A DNA stretch of 64,000 nucleotides from Pseudobutyrivibrio sp. Lineage in GTDB: Bacteria; Bacillota; Clostridia; Lachnospirales; Lachnospiraceae. The notes beneath the pieces are model-generated. The model was given only the letters and a program-made list of their open reading frames with translations. It ran no database searches and was not told the origin of the DNA. Shown in pieces: positions 19,276 to 27,086 of this stretch. Each line of letters opens with the position of its first letter. Within the stretch, counting starts at the first letter, position 1. The DNA lies in contig NZ_SVEV01000007.1 of the NCBI RefSeq assembly GCF_015057185.1, forward strand, positions 36,613 to 100,612, read 5' to 3'. The translations under genes were made by a program, and so were the position numbers.

Positions 19276-20007
19276 TCATCTACAAACTTTTGCATTAGAT
19301 AACGTTATGTAATCTAATGGGTCCCAATAGCTCGCCTCAATTTGTACTTTTGTATCAACATATTGGTCAATATCTGAATCATCTGTAAACATAACCCTGA
19401 TTCTGTTTACATTATCATTGTGATTATTCTCTTCAACTAAATAATATGTCGAACCACCGTATATATTTTCTTTTATTAAATATGCGCTTATTGAAAAACT
19501 AGTATTTTTATAAAGCAACTCACACTTTTCATAAAAGGCATTAACGTCGATGTATTCTGCATTCTCATCACGTGCAGATAAATTCTTACTAGTGCTATCA
19601 TAAAGTTCAAGTCCATAGCAGTAGTTTTGGTCTTCATCTTTCGTGCAGCTCATATCTCCTTGCACAAATACTTCCTGGCCTACATCCAAAGATTCTATGC
19701 TTTTTGTCGTATAGACATTTATTACATAATCACCTTTTTCATCTCCAACTGTAATATTATGCTCATCTTTTATTTCAGCTACATACCCATGTACAGAAAC
19801 ACCCTTATAGTATCTGTACAGATCATTATTAAACTGCCTATATTCTTCAATTGTGCAATCTGTATCGTTTCCTAAATATTTATCAATATTAGTAACATCC
19901 GAATTATTATCCTCTTTATTTACTTCTGAAATTACTGATGTACTTATCATTTTTGCTATAAAGATTCCTAAAAACAAAACCACTACTAGCAAATATACTT
20001 TTTTCAT
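19276..20007 (-). CDS. membrane-anchored protein with two OB-like segments
   Basis: The 243-residue product starts at an ATG with GGAG upstream and has an N-terminal anchor (about 3-22). Two beta-rich segments follow, with patterns such as VSVHGYVAEIKDEHNITVG, LDVGQEVFVQGDMSC and DTKVQIEASYW, which resemble OB-fold proteins. That fold is an inference from the pattern only. It belongs to the same leftward array as its neighbours. Confidence 0.65.
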   Translation of the reverse strand: MKKVYLLVVVLFLGIFIAKMISTSVISEVNKEDNNSDVTNIDKYLGNDTDCTIEEYRQFNNDLYRYYKGVSVHGYVAEIKDEHNITVGDEKGDYVINVYTTKSIESLDVGQEVFVQGDMSCTKDEDQNYCYGLELYDSTSKNLSARDENAEYIDVNAFYEKCELLYKNTSFSISAYLIKENIYGGSTYYLVEENNHNDNVNRIRVMFTDDSDIDQYVDTKVQIEASYWDPLDYITLSNAKVCR

Positions 20008-20083
20008 ACCATTCTCCGTAGCCTTACAATTCATACAAACACTGAATTGGGTCCTTTCAGACCGTAATCACATGTCATGTATA

Positions 20084-20992
20084 CTATTCCTGGTATACTA
20101 TCCCGTCAGCCGACTCTGTCTTCTGTTGAAGATCAGCTTCCTCATCTTCTGTCATTACCCTAAAATCAACACCGTTTTCCTTGCAGAATTGCTCTATATA
20201 TGAGCCCTCGGGTGCTACTAATGTTCCTTCAATATATTCAGGGTCTAATCCGTCAACCTCATTCGTTCCAAATAATACTTCTGTATCCTTTCGTATAACT
20301 AAATCTGCACATTCCACAGTGTCTGAAATATATATTCGTTTTACATCCGCACTTACTCCTGGGTAGATACTCCAAGTGAACTGTTTTACTCCCTCTGGTA
20401 TAACAATTTCATCAGGCTGACCATTATAGAATAGTAAGACTCCATCCCCCACAACATAATACTGGTCAGACGAATGATTTTTCTCAAAGGCTGTATCTGG
20501 AAATGCGTTAAATGTAATGTAAGTTACTCCCTGTGGTATAGTTACATCTTCCAAAGCCTTTGCTCCAAAAAAGGCACAGGACATATTTTCGAGACTATCT
20601 GGAAAAGTAATATTAGAAATATTCTCACATTCTGTAATAAAGCCATTTACCTTTGTAGTACCTTCTTCAAATACCACCTCTTTTAGGTTTTCATTTCCAG
20701 TAATATCAATGTACTCAATTTCTTTTGGTATAATGATTTTTTCAATGGTTGCTGTATCGTAAATATCTGATACTGCTTTGACTCTAAATCCAAGTATTTC
20801 TGTTGGAATTGTTATTTCCTGAGAATTCCCACGATATTCCCTTAAGTGAACCTTCTTTTCTGATGGAACGAACATGCATTTATAGTCACCTATCCAAATA
20901 CCTCCATTTACGGCCTTATAGGCTATCAATCCAACTGCCACAAATCCAGCAACTAGGACAACGCAGATTCCAATTAAAATATTCTTTCTCAT
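20084..20992 (-). CDS. membrane-anchored leucine-rich-repeat protein (BspA-like)
   Basis: The 302-residue protein has one N-terminal membrane helix (about 4-28) and an outer region of LRR_5/BspA-like repeats (ITIPTEILGFRVKAVSD, KIIIPKEIEYIDITGNENL, ITFPDSLENMSCAFFGAKAL, EIVIPEGVKQF). Such repeats bind proteins on cell surfaces. It is the first gene after the large effector-like gene, 14 bp downstream, and is a reasonable candidate for a binding partner or immunity protein. Confidence 0.8.
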   Translation of the reverse strand: MRKNILIGICVVLVAGFVAVGLIAYKAVNGGIWIGDYKCMFVPSEKKVHLREYRGNSQEITIPTEILGFRVKAVSDIYDTATIEKIIIPKEIEYIDITGNENLKEVVFEEGTTKVNGFITECENISNITFPDSLENMSCAFFGAKALEDVTIPQGVTYITFNAFPDTAFEKNHSSDQYYVVGDGVLLFYNGQPDEIVIPEGVKQFTWSIYPGVSADVKRIYISDTVECADLVIRKDTEVLFGTNEVDGLDPEYIEGTLVAPEGSYIEQFCKENGVDFRVMTEDEEADLQQKTESADGIVYQE

Positions 20993-21006
20993 AAGTAAAT
21001 CTCCTA

Positions 21007-23460
21007 TTATATATGCAACATCACTTCAATCTGAGTCTCTATATGAGTTGCATTTGCCTTTCCATCAAGCTCTTCAAAACACTCAGCTAATAGATCCGTT
21101 GGAATATCAGCAAGCGATTCATAAGTTGTTCTACTTTCACAGTTTGCCCCGTAAAGAATCGTATTACATGCTTTTTTTATGTCGTAATTACTGTATTTTC
21201 CAGCCAATCCACCACTAATCTTATCAACTATACCATCCTTATCATTGTTATATGATTTTAGATATTCCTCCACTATATCATCTACATGATCATCTCCGAC
21301 ATATAAAGCAGAAATTCCTTCATCATCCCACTGTCTAATAAGCTTTATAGTATCAAAGTCATTTAGCTTAACATAATATCCTTCTTTATCATCATTAGTC
21401 TCATATTTTTCTACAGAATAGAAAGTGCATGCGCCTTGAATCTTTCCATATTTTTCTATTTGCTCTTCTAGCTCTTCCATTTTTTCATTGTAATCTTTGA
21501 TTGCTGAATACAATGACGAACCAACACCGGCAGGATTTGCTAACTTATCTACATCCCCTAATAAATCACCAGCATTTTCTCCTGCTGCATCAACGGCACC
21601 ACCAGCCATATCACCATCCGCTGCTGCCTCTAAAATATCCTTGGTTATTTCCAAACCTTTACCTGCTGGTTCGCAGAATACACCTATAATGCCAATGGTC
21701 GAATCTAATAATAAATCCTGCTCTGCCTTTTCTTTCTTTTCATTTAGGTTGCCTATTTCAGTTGAGCAAATGGCATTAGCTCCAGCAGAGCCTTGTCTAT
21801 CCGCCTTTAAATCTATCTTGACAGTATTTGTCTCTATTGTTGGAGTATAATCGCCTCCATAATTAATCATGCCACTGTGGCCTGTCTGAGTCACCTTAAT
21901 AGAATCATATGATAAGTAAATTACATCATCATTTGTAAAATCGAAATCTCCATAATCAGCACTTGTTCCAGTTACTTTTATTTCTGTTCCATCATCAAAA
22001 CATCCTAACGAATCACAATATCCGCATATTGTAAACAATACAAGTTCATTATGATTTGCTATGTCCAGCTTACGCTCTAGTTTGCTCACAGCATCTGCAT
22101 CATTAAGGTCAACTTCCCACGCACTTGTTACATAAGCATCTGCTGCCATGCTACTGCCAACTGCCAAAAATTCAATGTACTCTTCATTTCCCCATCCACC
22201 ATATTGTGTACTGTTTAATGCTGCATTAATAAATGTAAAGTATTCTTCATAACCACTTGATTTGTATTTGTCATCTGCCAATGCAATTAAGTGGTTACCT
22301 GCTATAAGCTGAACATTGCTGCTCAGCTTGCTTGGATCGACATCAAATACCTCTTCATATTTTCCATCCGATTTAAATAATCCATCTAAAAAGTCAACAT
22401 CGGCAGAACTTGTCGCCTGACAGTAGAGAGTTATTAAATTCTGCCTCTGTTCTTCCTTAGTAGAGCCTTCTAGCAATGCGTATTCATGATCAAAACAACC
22501 AGGGTTTTCTTTTTCCCAGTAATCAATGCATCTTCCTGTTCTATCTTCATCAGTAAAGCATAAAATTTCTGCTTTTCCATCATTCTCTGTATTTTCGAAA
22601 GTAAATACTACTCCAACTCCATTGATTTTAATATCTAAGCATGCAAGTCCAGCATCATAGTCATAATCTGTTCTCTGTAGAGGCGCTAACGCATTCAAAT
22701 ATACTAATGCTCTACTGTCACTAGACATGTAGCCTTTGAGTTCATTCATCAGTTCACTATTGAATACATTCCCTTCCGTTGCTCCTGGGCCATTTGCTAT
22801 ATACATCAAAATAGTTTCTACTCTAGCTTCTGCATTAGCACACTTCTTATTTGAAAGATGACCATCGATGTATTCAATGTCTTTTTCTGCGATTCTTGAT
22901 AATGCCTTTTTTGTAATTTCGACATCCACATCTCCATCTGACCAGTTATTAAACCAATCAAAATCAGAGGAATAAAGTCCACTTAGGTCTTCGCCATAAG
23001 TCTTTAATAAGCGAATTATTTCATTGTCTACGGCTTCATCACCAGTCAAGTAATCTGCATATTTTTTTCTAAGTTCTTCATCTGTCAGGCTGCTTTTAGA
23101 TAAAACCTGTGCCCCATTAGTAACTATTTTTTTAACTAAATACTTAACATTAGTAGTAGTTTTTGAAACTGCTGAATTTGTATCTATACCACCTGACACA
23201 GATTTTGCAGAACAATTAATATTCCTCTGTATCCCCCTCATAGAAGGCACCAATGCATTGCACACAAAGGTCCTATAATCCTTTGTGAGGTCAATCATGG
23301 TGCTGCTGTCATTGGCAAGTTTCATCATGCAATCTGTGCCAATAGCTTTAGACTGGATTGTTAATGGTGTCTCGTCAAATACTAAATCGGCGCCATTGCT
23401 TTCTATTGAATTAATCAATCCCGTTACAACTTTGTTGTTTAAAAATAATTCGTCTTTCAT
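21007..23460 (-). CDS. large putative T7SS substrate
   Basis: From ATG 23460 (GGAAGAG upstream) the product has 817 residues and no signal peptide. The first about 100 residues are helical and resemble the small helical partners of LXG toxins (IESNGADLVFDETPLTIQSK). A central alpha/beta region follows. Near 590-660 there is a Gly/Ala-rich hydrophobic stretch (DMAGGAVDAAGENAGDLL), then a helical C-terminus. No catalytic motif was recognised. The order YukD-like, YwqH-like, this gene, anchored proteins is that of an effector module in Bacillus-type T7SS loci. Effector status is inference. Confidence 0.6.
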   Translation of the reverse strand: MKDELFLNNKVVTGLINSIESNGADLVFDETPLTIQSKAIGTDCMMKLANDSSTMIDLTKDYRTFVCNALVPSMRGIQRNINCSAKSVSGGIDTNSAVSKTTTNVKYLVKKIVTNGAQVLSKSSLTDEELRKKYADYLTGDEAVDNEIIRLLKTYGEDLSGLYSSDFDWFNNWSDGDVDVEITKKALSRIAEKDIEYIDGHLSNKKCANAEARVETILMYIANGPGATEGNVFNSELMNELKGYMSSDSRALVYLNALAPLQRTDYDYDAGLACLDIKINGVGVVFTFENTENDGKAEILCFTDEDRTGRCIDYWEKENPGCFDHEYALLEGSTKEEQRQNLITLYCQATSSADVDFLDGLFKSDGKYEEVFDVDPSKLSSNVQLIAGNHLIALADDKYKSSGYEEYFTFINAALNSTQYGGWGNEEYIEFLAVGSSMAADAYVTSAWEVDLNDADAVSKLERKLDIANHNELVLFTICGYCDSLGCFDDGTEIKVTGTSADYGDFDFTNDDVIYLSYDSIKVTQTGHSGMINYGGDYTPTIETNTVKIDLKADRQGSAGANAICSTEIGNLNEKKEKAEQDLLLDSTIGIIGVFCEPAGKGLEITKDILEAAADGDMAGGAVDAAGENAGDLLGDVDKLANPAGVGSSLYSAIKDYNEKMEELEEQIEKYGKIQGACTFYSVEKYETNDDKEGYYVKLNDFDTIKLIRQWDDEGISALYVGDDHVDDIVEEYLKSYNNDKDGIVDKISGGLAGKYSNYDIKKACNTILYGANCESRTTYESLADIPTDLLAECFEELDGKANATHIETQIEVMLHI

Positions 23461-23485
23461 TACTCTTCCTTTTCTCCGCGTTATG

Positions 23486-23863
23486 TTAAACTGCTGCAAG
23501 CTCTCTCTCTAAAGATGAAATTTCATTTTCTAGTCGATTGATAACACCATCAATTCTCACAATAACATCTGCAATCTCGCCTAAAAAGGACCCGATTTTT
23601 CCTTCCAGTGTCTTTTTTCTTATTTCACCGTCTTCCTGAAGTTGACCGGTCCAATGGGAAATATCAAAGGTGGCAGTAAGGTCATAGTTTTTCTTGGGAA
23701 TGAGAACATCATCTTCTACTCTGGCGCATTCTCTCCTAAACTCTCCCTTATACTGATTTAGTCTGTTTATCTTGTTTCGTCTTTCAGCGATTTGCCCGCG
23801 TAAATACTGGCGACGTGCTTCTCTTGCTCGCTCTCTTGCCTCTTCCTCTGCTCTAGATGACAT
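23486..23863 (-). CDS. YwqH-like (DUF5082-type) helical helper protein
   Basis: This 125-residue, highly charged protein is almost wholly alpha-helical: an Arg/Glu-rich N-terminal helix (ARERAREARRQYLRGQIAER) and a C-terminal helix (IVRIDGVINRLENEISSLER). Size, helical pattern and position before a large effector-like gene resemble YwqH-type helpers of LXG effectors. Assignment rests on pattern and context, not on a specific motif. A piece of the gene is copied at 16814-16862. Confidence 0.6.
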   Translation of the reverse strand: MSSRAEEEARERAREARRQYLRGQIAERRNKINRLNQYKGEFRRECARVEDDVLIPKKNYDLTATFDISHWTGQLQEDGEIRKKTLEGKIGSFLGEIADVIVRIDGVINRLENEISSLERELAAV

Positions 23864-23901
23864 TTTTCATTCTCCTTTTCTTTTAAACGATTACTCCCTA
23901 A

Positions 23902-24141
23902 TTATTTACAGTAGATAATAGAACCATTTCTTACTCCGAATTCGTCGAGTAGGTTATCCCCACGCAGCAACCCTATGGGATTTTCCATTCGAAGGAAACA
24001 TTGATCTGGATTATCCATGTCTATTCCAAGATTAAATGCCTGAGATACACCGTAAATAAACTCATTTGCCGTGATGTTAACCGGTGTCTCTAGGTCATAG
24101 CTTCCGTTGTTTAATTTTAGAATTACAATTGCTTTTTCCAT
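23902..24141 (-). CDS. YukD/EsaB-like ubiquitin-fold T7SS protein
   Basis: The 79-residue protein has the beta-grasp pattern of YukD: VILKLNNGSYDLETPVNIT, then a helix (NEFIYGVSQAFNL), and LLDEFGVRNGSIIYCK at the end. YukD/EsaB is a small cytosolic part of Firmicute T7SS. Here it is about 5 kb from essC, in front of an effector module, rather than in the core operon. GGAG lies at good spacing. Confidence 0.8.
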   Translation of the reverse strand: MEKAIVILKLNNGSYDLETPVNITANEFIYGVSQAFNLGIDMDNPDQCFLRMENPIGLLRGDNLLDEFGVRNGSIIYCK

Positions 24142-24161
24142 AGTTCTGACTCCTTGCTATC

Positions 24162-24255
24162 CTAGTCATTCTGTAATTGAATCTCAATCGGGTCACCTTC
24201 GGCTCCATATCCTGACCTGAAATATGTCAATCCCTTTCCCTTGATCCATTCATAC
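24162..24255 (-). pseudogene. C-terminal remnant of the lipoprotein at 16870
   Basis: It reads YEWIKGKGLTYFRSGYGAEG and so on to QLQND stop, nearly identical to the end of the 16870-17565 product. The start is missing. It abuts the stop codon of the 24260 lipoprotein, marking a recombination joint. Confidence 0.85.
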
Positions 24256-24259
24256 AATT

Positions 24260-24982
24260 CTACTGCTGGACAAATTCGCCATTTTGGAATATATACTTAT
24301 ATTCCTCTCCATCATATTCTCCTACAATGCACTTATTATCATTATCTACTTGATAATTTGGTATTTCCTCAAATGACTTCGTATATACGTATTCTCCATC
24401 GACATACACATATGCGCAATGTACTTCTGTTCCAGATGCCCCCTGATGTCCTAATGAAATGACAATGTCATTTTCTCCATCAAACGTAACATCTTCAAAA
24501 TACGCCGTGAAATCACATGCATCACATACATATCTATCAGAATCTATCGGATCATTTTTAGAAGGATAATCAACTTTAAAATATTTAACACCATCTGAAG
24601 ATTTTATGAAGAAATAATCTTCTAAGTGACTATACTCATCGTCTATCTCCTCAGTGCGACCTACAGCAATCCTGTATACGGATTGATTATCATCAATCCA
24701 CTGTCCATACTCAACAATTCTATCTGAGTCTAAAAGTAATACATCCTTTATGCATATATTGATTTCTTCATCATCTGAATAATAATTATTAGAATTTGAA
24801 TCATTCTGATTTTCTTTTTCTTCATAATTATTATCCGACTCAATTTCATTTACATTATCTTGTGATACTTCCACATCTTCTTTGTTGTTACTAGTGTTCC
24901 CTTCTTTATTCGAACAACCAACTAATAAAAGCAGCACTCCAGTCATAACAACCTGAAAAATTATCTTTTTTCGTAATAACAT
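24260..24982 (-). CDS. lipoprotein sharing its leader with the 25402 lipoprotein
   Basis: The 240-residue lipoprotein has signal MLLRKKIIFQVVMTGVLLLL followed by VGC, lipobox Cys at residue 23. Residues 1-48 are almost identical to those of the gene at 25402-26316, including about 160 bp of DNA and the upstream site, while the rest differs entirely. An Asn/Glu/Asp linker leads to a C-terminal domain (residues about 75-240) of unknown family (ENDIVISLGHQGASGTEV). Likely an outer-face binding or immunity protein. Confidence 0.72.
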   Translation of the reverse strand: MLLRKKIIFQVVMTGVLLLLVGCSNKEGNTSNNKEDVEVSQDNVNEIESDNNYEEKENQNDSNSNNYYSDDEEINICIKDVLLLDSDRIVEYGQWIDDNQSVYRIAVGRTEEIDDEYSHLEDYFFIKSSDGVKYFKVDYPSKNDPIDSDRYVCDACDFTAYFEDVTFDGENDIVISLGHQGASGTEVHCAYVYVDGEYVYTKSFEEIPNYQVDNDNKCIVGEYDGEEYKYIFQNGEFVQQ

Positions 24983-25012
24983 AAATTTCTCCTTTATACT
25001 ATCGTCTCTTTA

Positions 25013-25282
25013 CTATGTCTGTTTCTTATGAAGCCTAATCGTATATACGATAGTAATAACAAGGCATATAAACCATATAACAAAAAATATAAATTCAAAT
25101 GCTATAAAACTGAGTAGTACATCTACAAATGCATTAAAACCATAAATCTTTTCATCACTATTGAATCCATGATATGTTCCATTAAAAAATGCAATTATGC
25201 AATGCTCCATTACATAGGCCACTGGGACAATTGTGATAATCCACAGTAAACCTTGAATTATAGGCTGGATTCTGTTTTTCAT
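25013..25282 (-). CDS. small membrane protein
   Basis: The 89-residue protein has two membrane helices (about 8-28 and 52-78) with an outer loop between (FNGTYHGFNSDEKIYGFNAF). No family was recognised. ATG 25282 follows GAGGT. The 5' end of this gene, with its ribosome site, is copied at 17581-17643. A two-helix protein beside lipoproteins in a T7SS accessory region may be an immunity protein against a membrane-active effector, as inference. Confidence 0.62.
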   Translation of the reverse strand: MKNRIQPIIQGLLWIITIVPVAYVMEHCIIAFFNGTYHGFNSDEKIYGFNAFVDVLLSFIAFEFIFFVIWFICLVITIVYTIRLHKKQT

Positions 25283-25303
25283 AATCACTACCTCTTTATG
25301 ATT

Positions 25304-25399
25304 CTATCTCTCAAAAATATATGTCTGAAAATCAAAAACCGGACATGGACCAATATTAGTACCGCTTGTTACGTAGTATTCCTTATACAATGGTCTACC
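25304..25399 (-). pseudogene. C-terminal remnant related to 17665-18039
   Basis: It reads GRPLYKEYYVTSGT then, after an internal deletion, FDFQTYIFER stop, matching both ends of the last 50 codons of the 17665 gene. No start is present and it abuts the next lipoprotein gene. Confidence 0.82.
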
Positions 25400-25401
25400 T
25401 T

Positions 25402-26316
25402 TTAAAGTTTAATTTTCAAAAAATCCCTTATTTCCTCTATTGATAGTGTTACCTTAATATCTCCCCCTATATCATCTGAGATATCTAGACCACCCATGAC
25501 AAAATATACGTTTTCATCATCTATATAAAAACCAAATTTTTTATAGTAATACTTTTTTACAAATTCTTCTTCATTTTCAAAATAATTCTTTATATCGTTT
25601 TCTAAATCGACTTCAGACCTAAATGATACATCTGAGAATTCACTTTTAATCTTACTACTGAGAATACTGTATAGATTGTCATTCAAATCAATAACATCTT
25701 CAATCTCATAAATACTTCCATCCATAGGGTTGATATTATATGTATCAATCTCATATTTTGGATGGTACCTATATATCTCCACATGAGTAATAGTTTCGAT
25801 AGAGATAATAGATGAATCCGAGCGCGAGATATCTGCTGATATCTCGATTGAATATGGTTTTTCTGGCAAAGTTGATAAATCTGCGCATTGATTTATAGAA
25901 TCTTTAAAGTCATCAACATTCGTTACAGCTTCATTTTTTATAATTTCATTAACATTTTCTAGTGCGCTACTGAGCCCAGCATATTCTTCGCTAGCTACCG
26001 TTATAGTTGGATATTCACAACTATATAAACCTTCATAAGCCTCTTCTGGATTTATACTGTTTACGTCAACAGATAAACTTATTTCTTCAGGCTCAACTAC
26101 ATCTTCGTCTGATACGGATACATCTTCAGTTGGATTCTGATTGTCTTGTACTGCTTCGTTTATATGTTTATTTTCAATTTCATTTACATTATCTTGTGAT
26201 ACTTCCACATCTTCTTTGTTGTTACTAGTTTTCCCTTCTTTATTCGAACACCCAACTAATAAAAGTAGCACTCCAGTCATAACAACCTGAAAAATTATCT
26301 TGTTTCGTAATAACAT
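25402..26316 (-). CDS. lipoprotein with DUF4163/DUF3298 (RsiV/PdaC-like) domain
   Basis: The 304-residue lipoprotein has the lipobox VGC at residue 23, a shared leader (residues 1-48) with the 24260 gene, and a Glu/Asp-rich linker. From about residue 95 it shows YSCEYPTITVASEEYAGL, HPKYEIDTYNINPMDGSIYE, DVIDLNDNLYSILSSKI and a terminal DIKVTLSIEEIRDFL. That order fits DUF4163 plus DUF3298, the module in the lysozyme-binding anti-sigma factor RsiV and in PdaC. There is no sigma-binding N-terminus here, so it is probably a surface binding protein. Confidence 0.7.
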   Translation of the reverse strand: MLLRNKIIFQVVMTGVLLLLVGCSNKEGKTSNNKEDVEVSQDNVNEIENKHINEAVQDNQNPTEDVSVSDEDVVEPEEISLSVDVNSINPEEAYEGLYSCEYPTITVASEEYAGLSSALENVNEIIKNEAVTNVDDFKDSINQCADLSTLPEKPYSIEISADISRSDSSIISIETITHVEIYRYHPKYEIDTYNINPMDGSIYEIEDVIDLNDNLYSILSSKIKSEFSDVSFRSEVDLENDIKNYFENEEEFVKKYYYKKFGFYIDDENVYFVMGGLDISDDIGGDIKVTLSIEEIRDFLKIKL

Positions 26317-26378
26317 AAATTTATCCTTTATACTTATTTACTAACCTCTGTTATCGATGCACCATTTTTGTAACAGAC

Positions 26379-27077
26379 CTATTCCTCAAATACATCAAAA
26401 GTCTTTACACTATATCCATCAAAACAACTGTATTCATTCTTTACTAATGTAACGTTTGCTTTCTCTGTACTATTGTCTGATATATTAAAATCTGCTTCTA
26501 TAACAATTTCTTCTTCATCTGAAATAACTTTATAAGATGCCAACTCTGCATATACAAACCCACTTGAACAATCATTTACGTCAACCTCATAGTCGTCATC
26601 TATACTCTGAAATTCAACATAATTTCCTGATAGTGAATACTGTATATATTCTATTTGCTGTTTGTTTATGATACCTTCACTTTTGTCTAGGCTTTCGTAT
26701 ATATAGTCGAAACAAAACCAAGAATTTTGACAAAAATTCTTTATAAATGCGGATTCATCCTCGGCCTCCATTGTCTCATCTGAATTATAATGCTTATAAT
26801 AAATTGCCATGTTCTCTAGCAACAATTGAAGATTATTATCCACTTCAAACTCCGTGGAATACACATATTTTTCTATTTCTAAATCTGCAAACAAATCTAA
26901 ATTGGTAGCTTTATTGTCCTCTGCTTTTTTGTCTTCACTTTTTTGTACTGATTCATCTGTATGACTTTTTATTTCTTCTTTTTCATTTCTCTGGTTTTCA
27001 CTAGCATTATTAAAAGCACATCCTACCAGTAATGTACATGTAACTATCATTGTTAATATTTTCTTTATTTTTCCCAT
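26379..27077 (-). CDS. lipoprotein of unknown function
   Basis: The 232-residue product has a lipoprotein signal (MGKIKKILTMIVTCTLLVGC, Cys at residue 20), a charged Lys/Glu linker and an outer domain of about 170 residues (YYKHYNSDETMEAEDESAFI, FDYIYESLDKSEGII). It lies 9 bp from the stop of the LXG-like gene and is the first gene behind it, the usual place for an immunity gene. GGAGAG is well placed. Confidence 0.68.
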   Translation of the reverse strand: MGKIKKILTMIVTCTLLVGCAFNNASENQRNEKEEIKSHTDESVQKSEDKKAEDNKATNLDLFADLEIEKYVYSTEFEVDNNLQLLLENMAIYYKHYNSDETMEAEDESAFIKNFCQNSWFCFDYIYESLDKSEGIINKQQIEYIQYSLSGNYVEFQSIDDDYEVDVNDCSSGFVYAELASYKVISDEEEIVIEADFNISDNSTEKANVTLVKNEYSCFDGYSVKTFDVFEE

Positions 27078-27086
27078 TCTTCTCTC

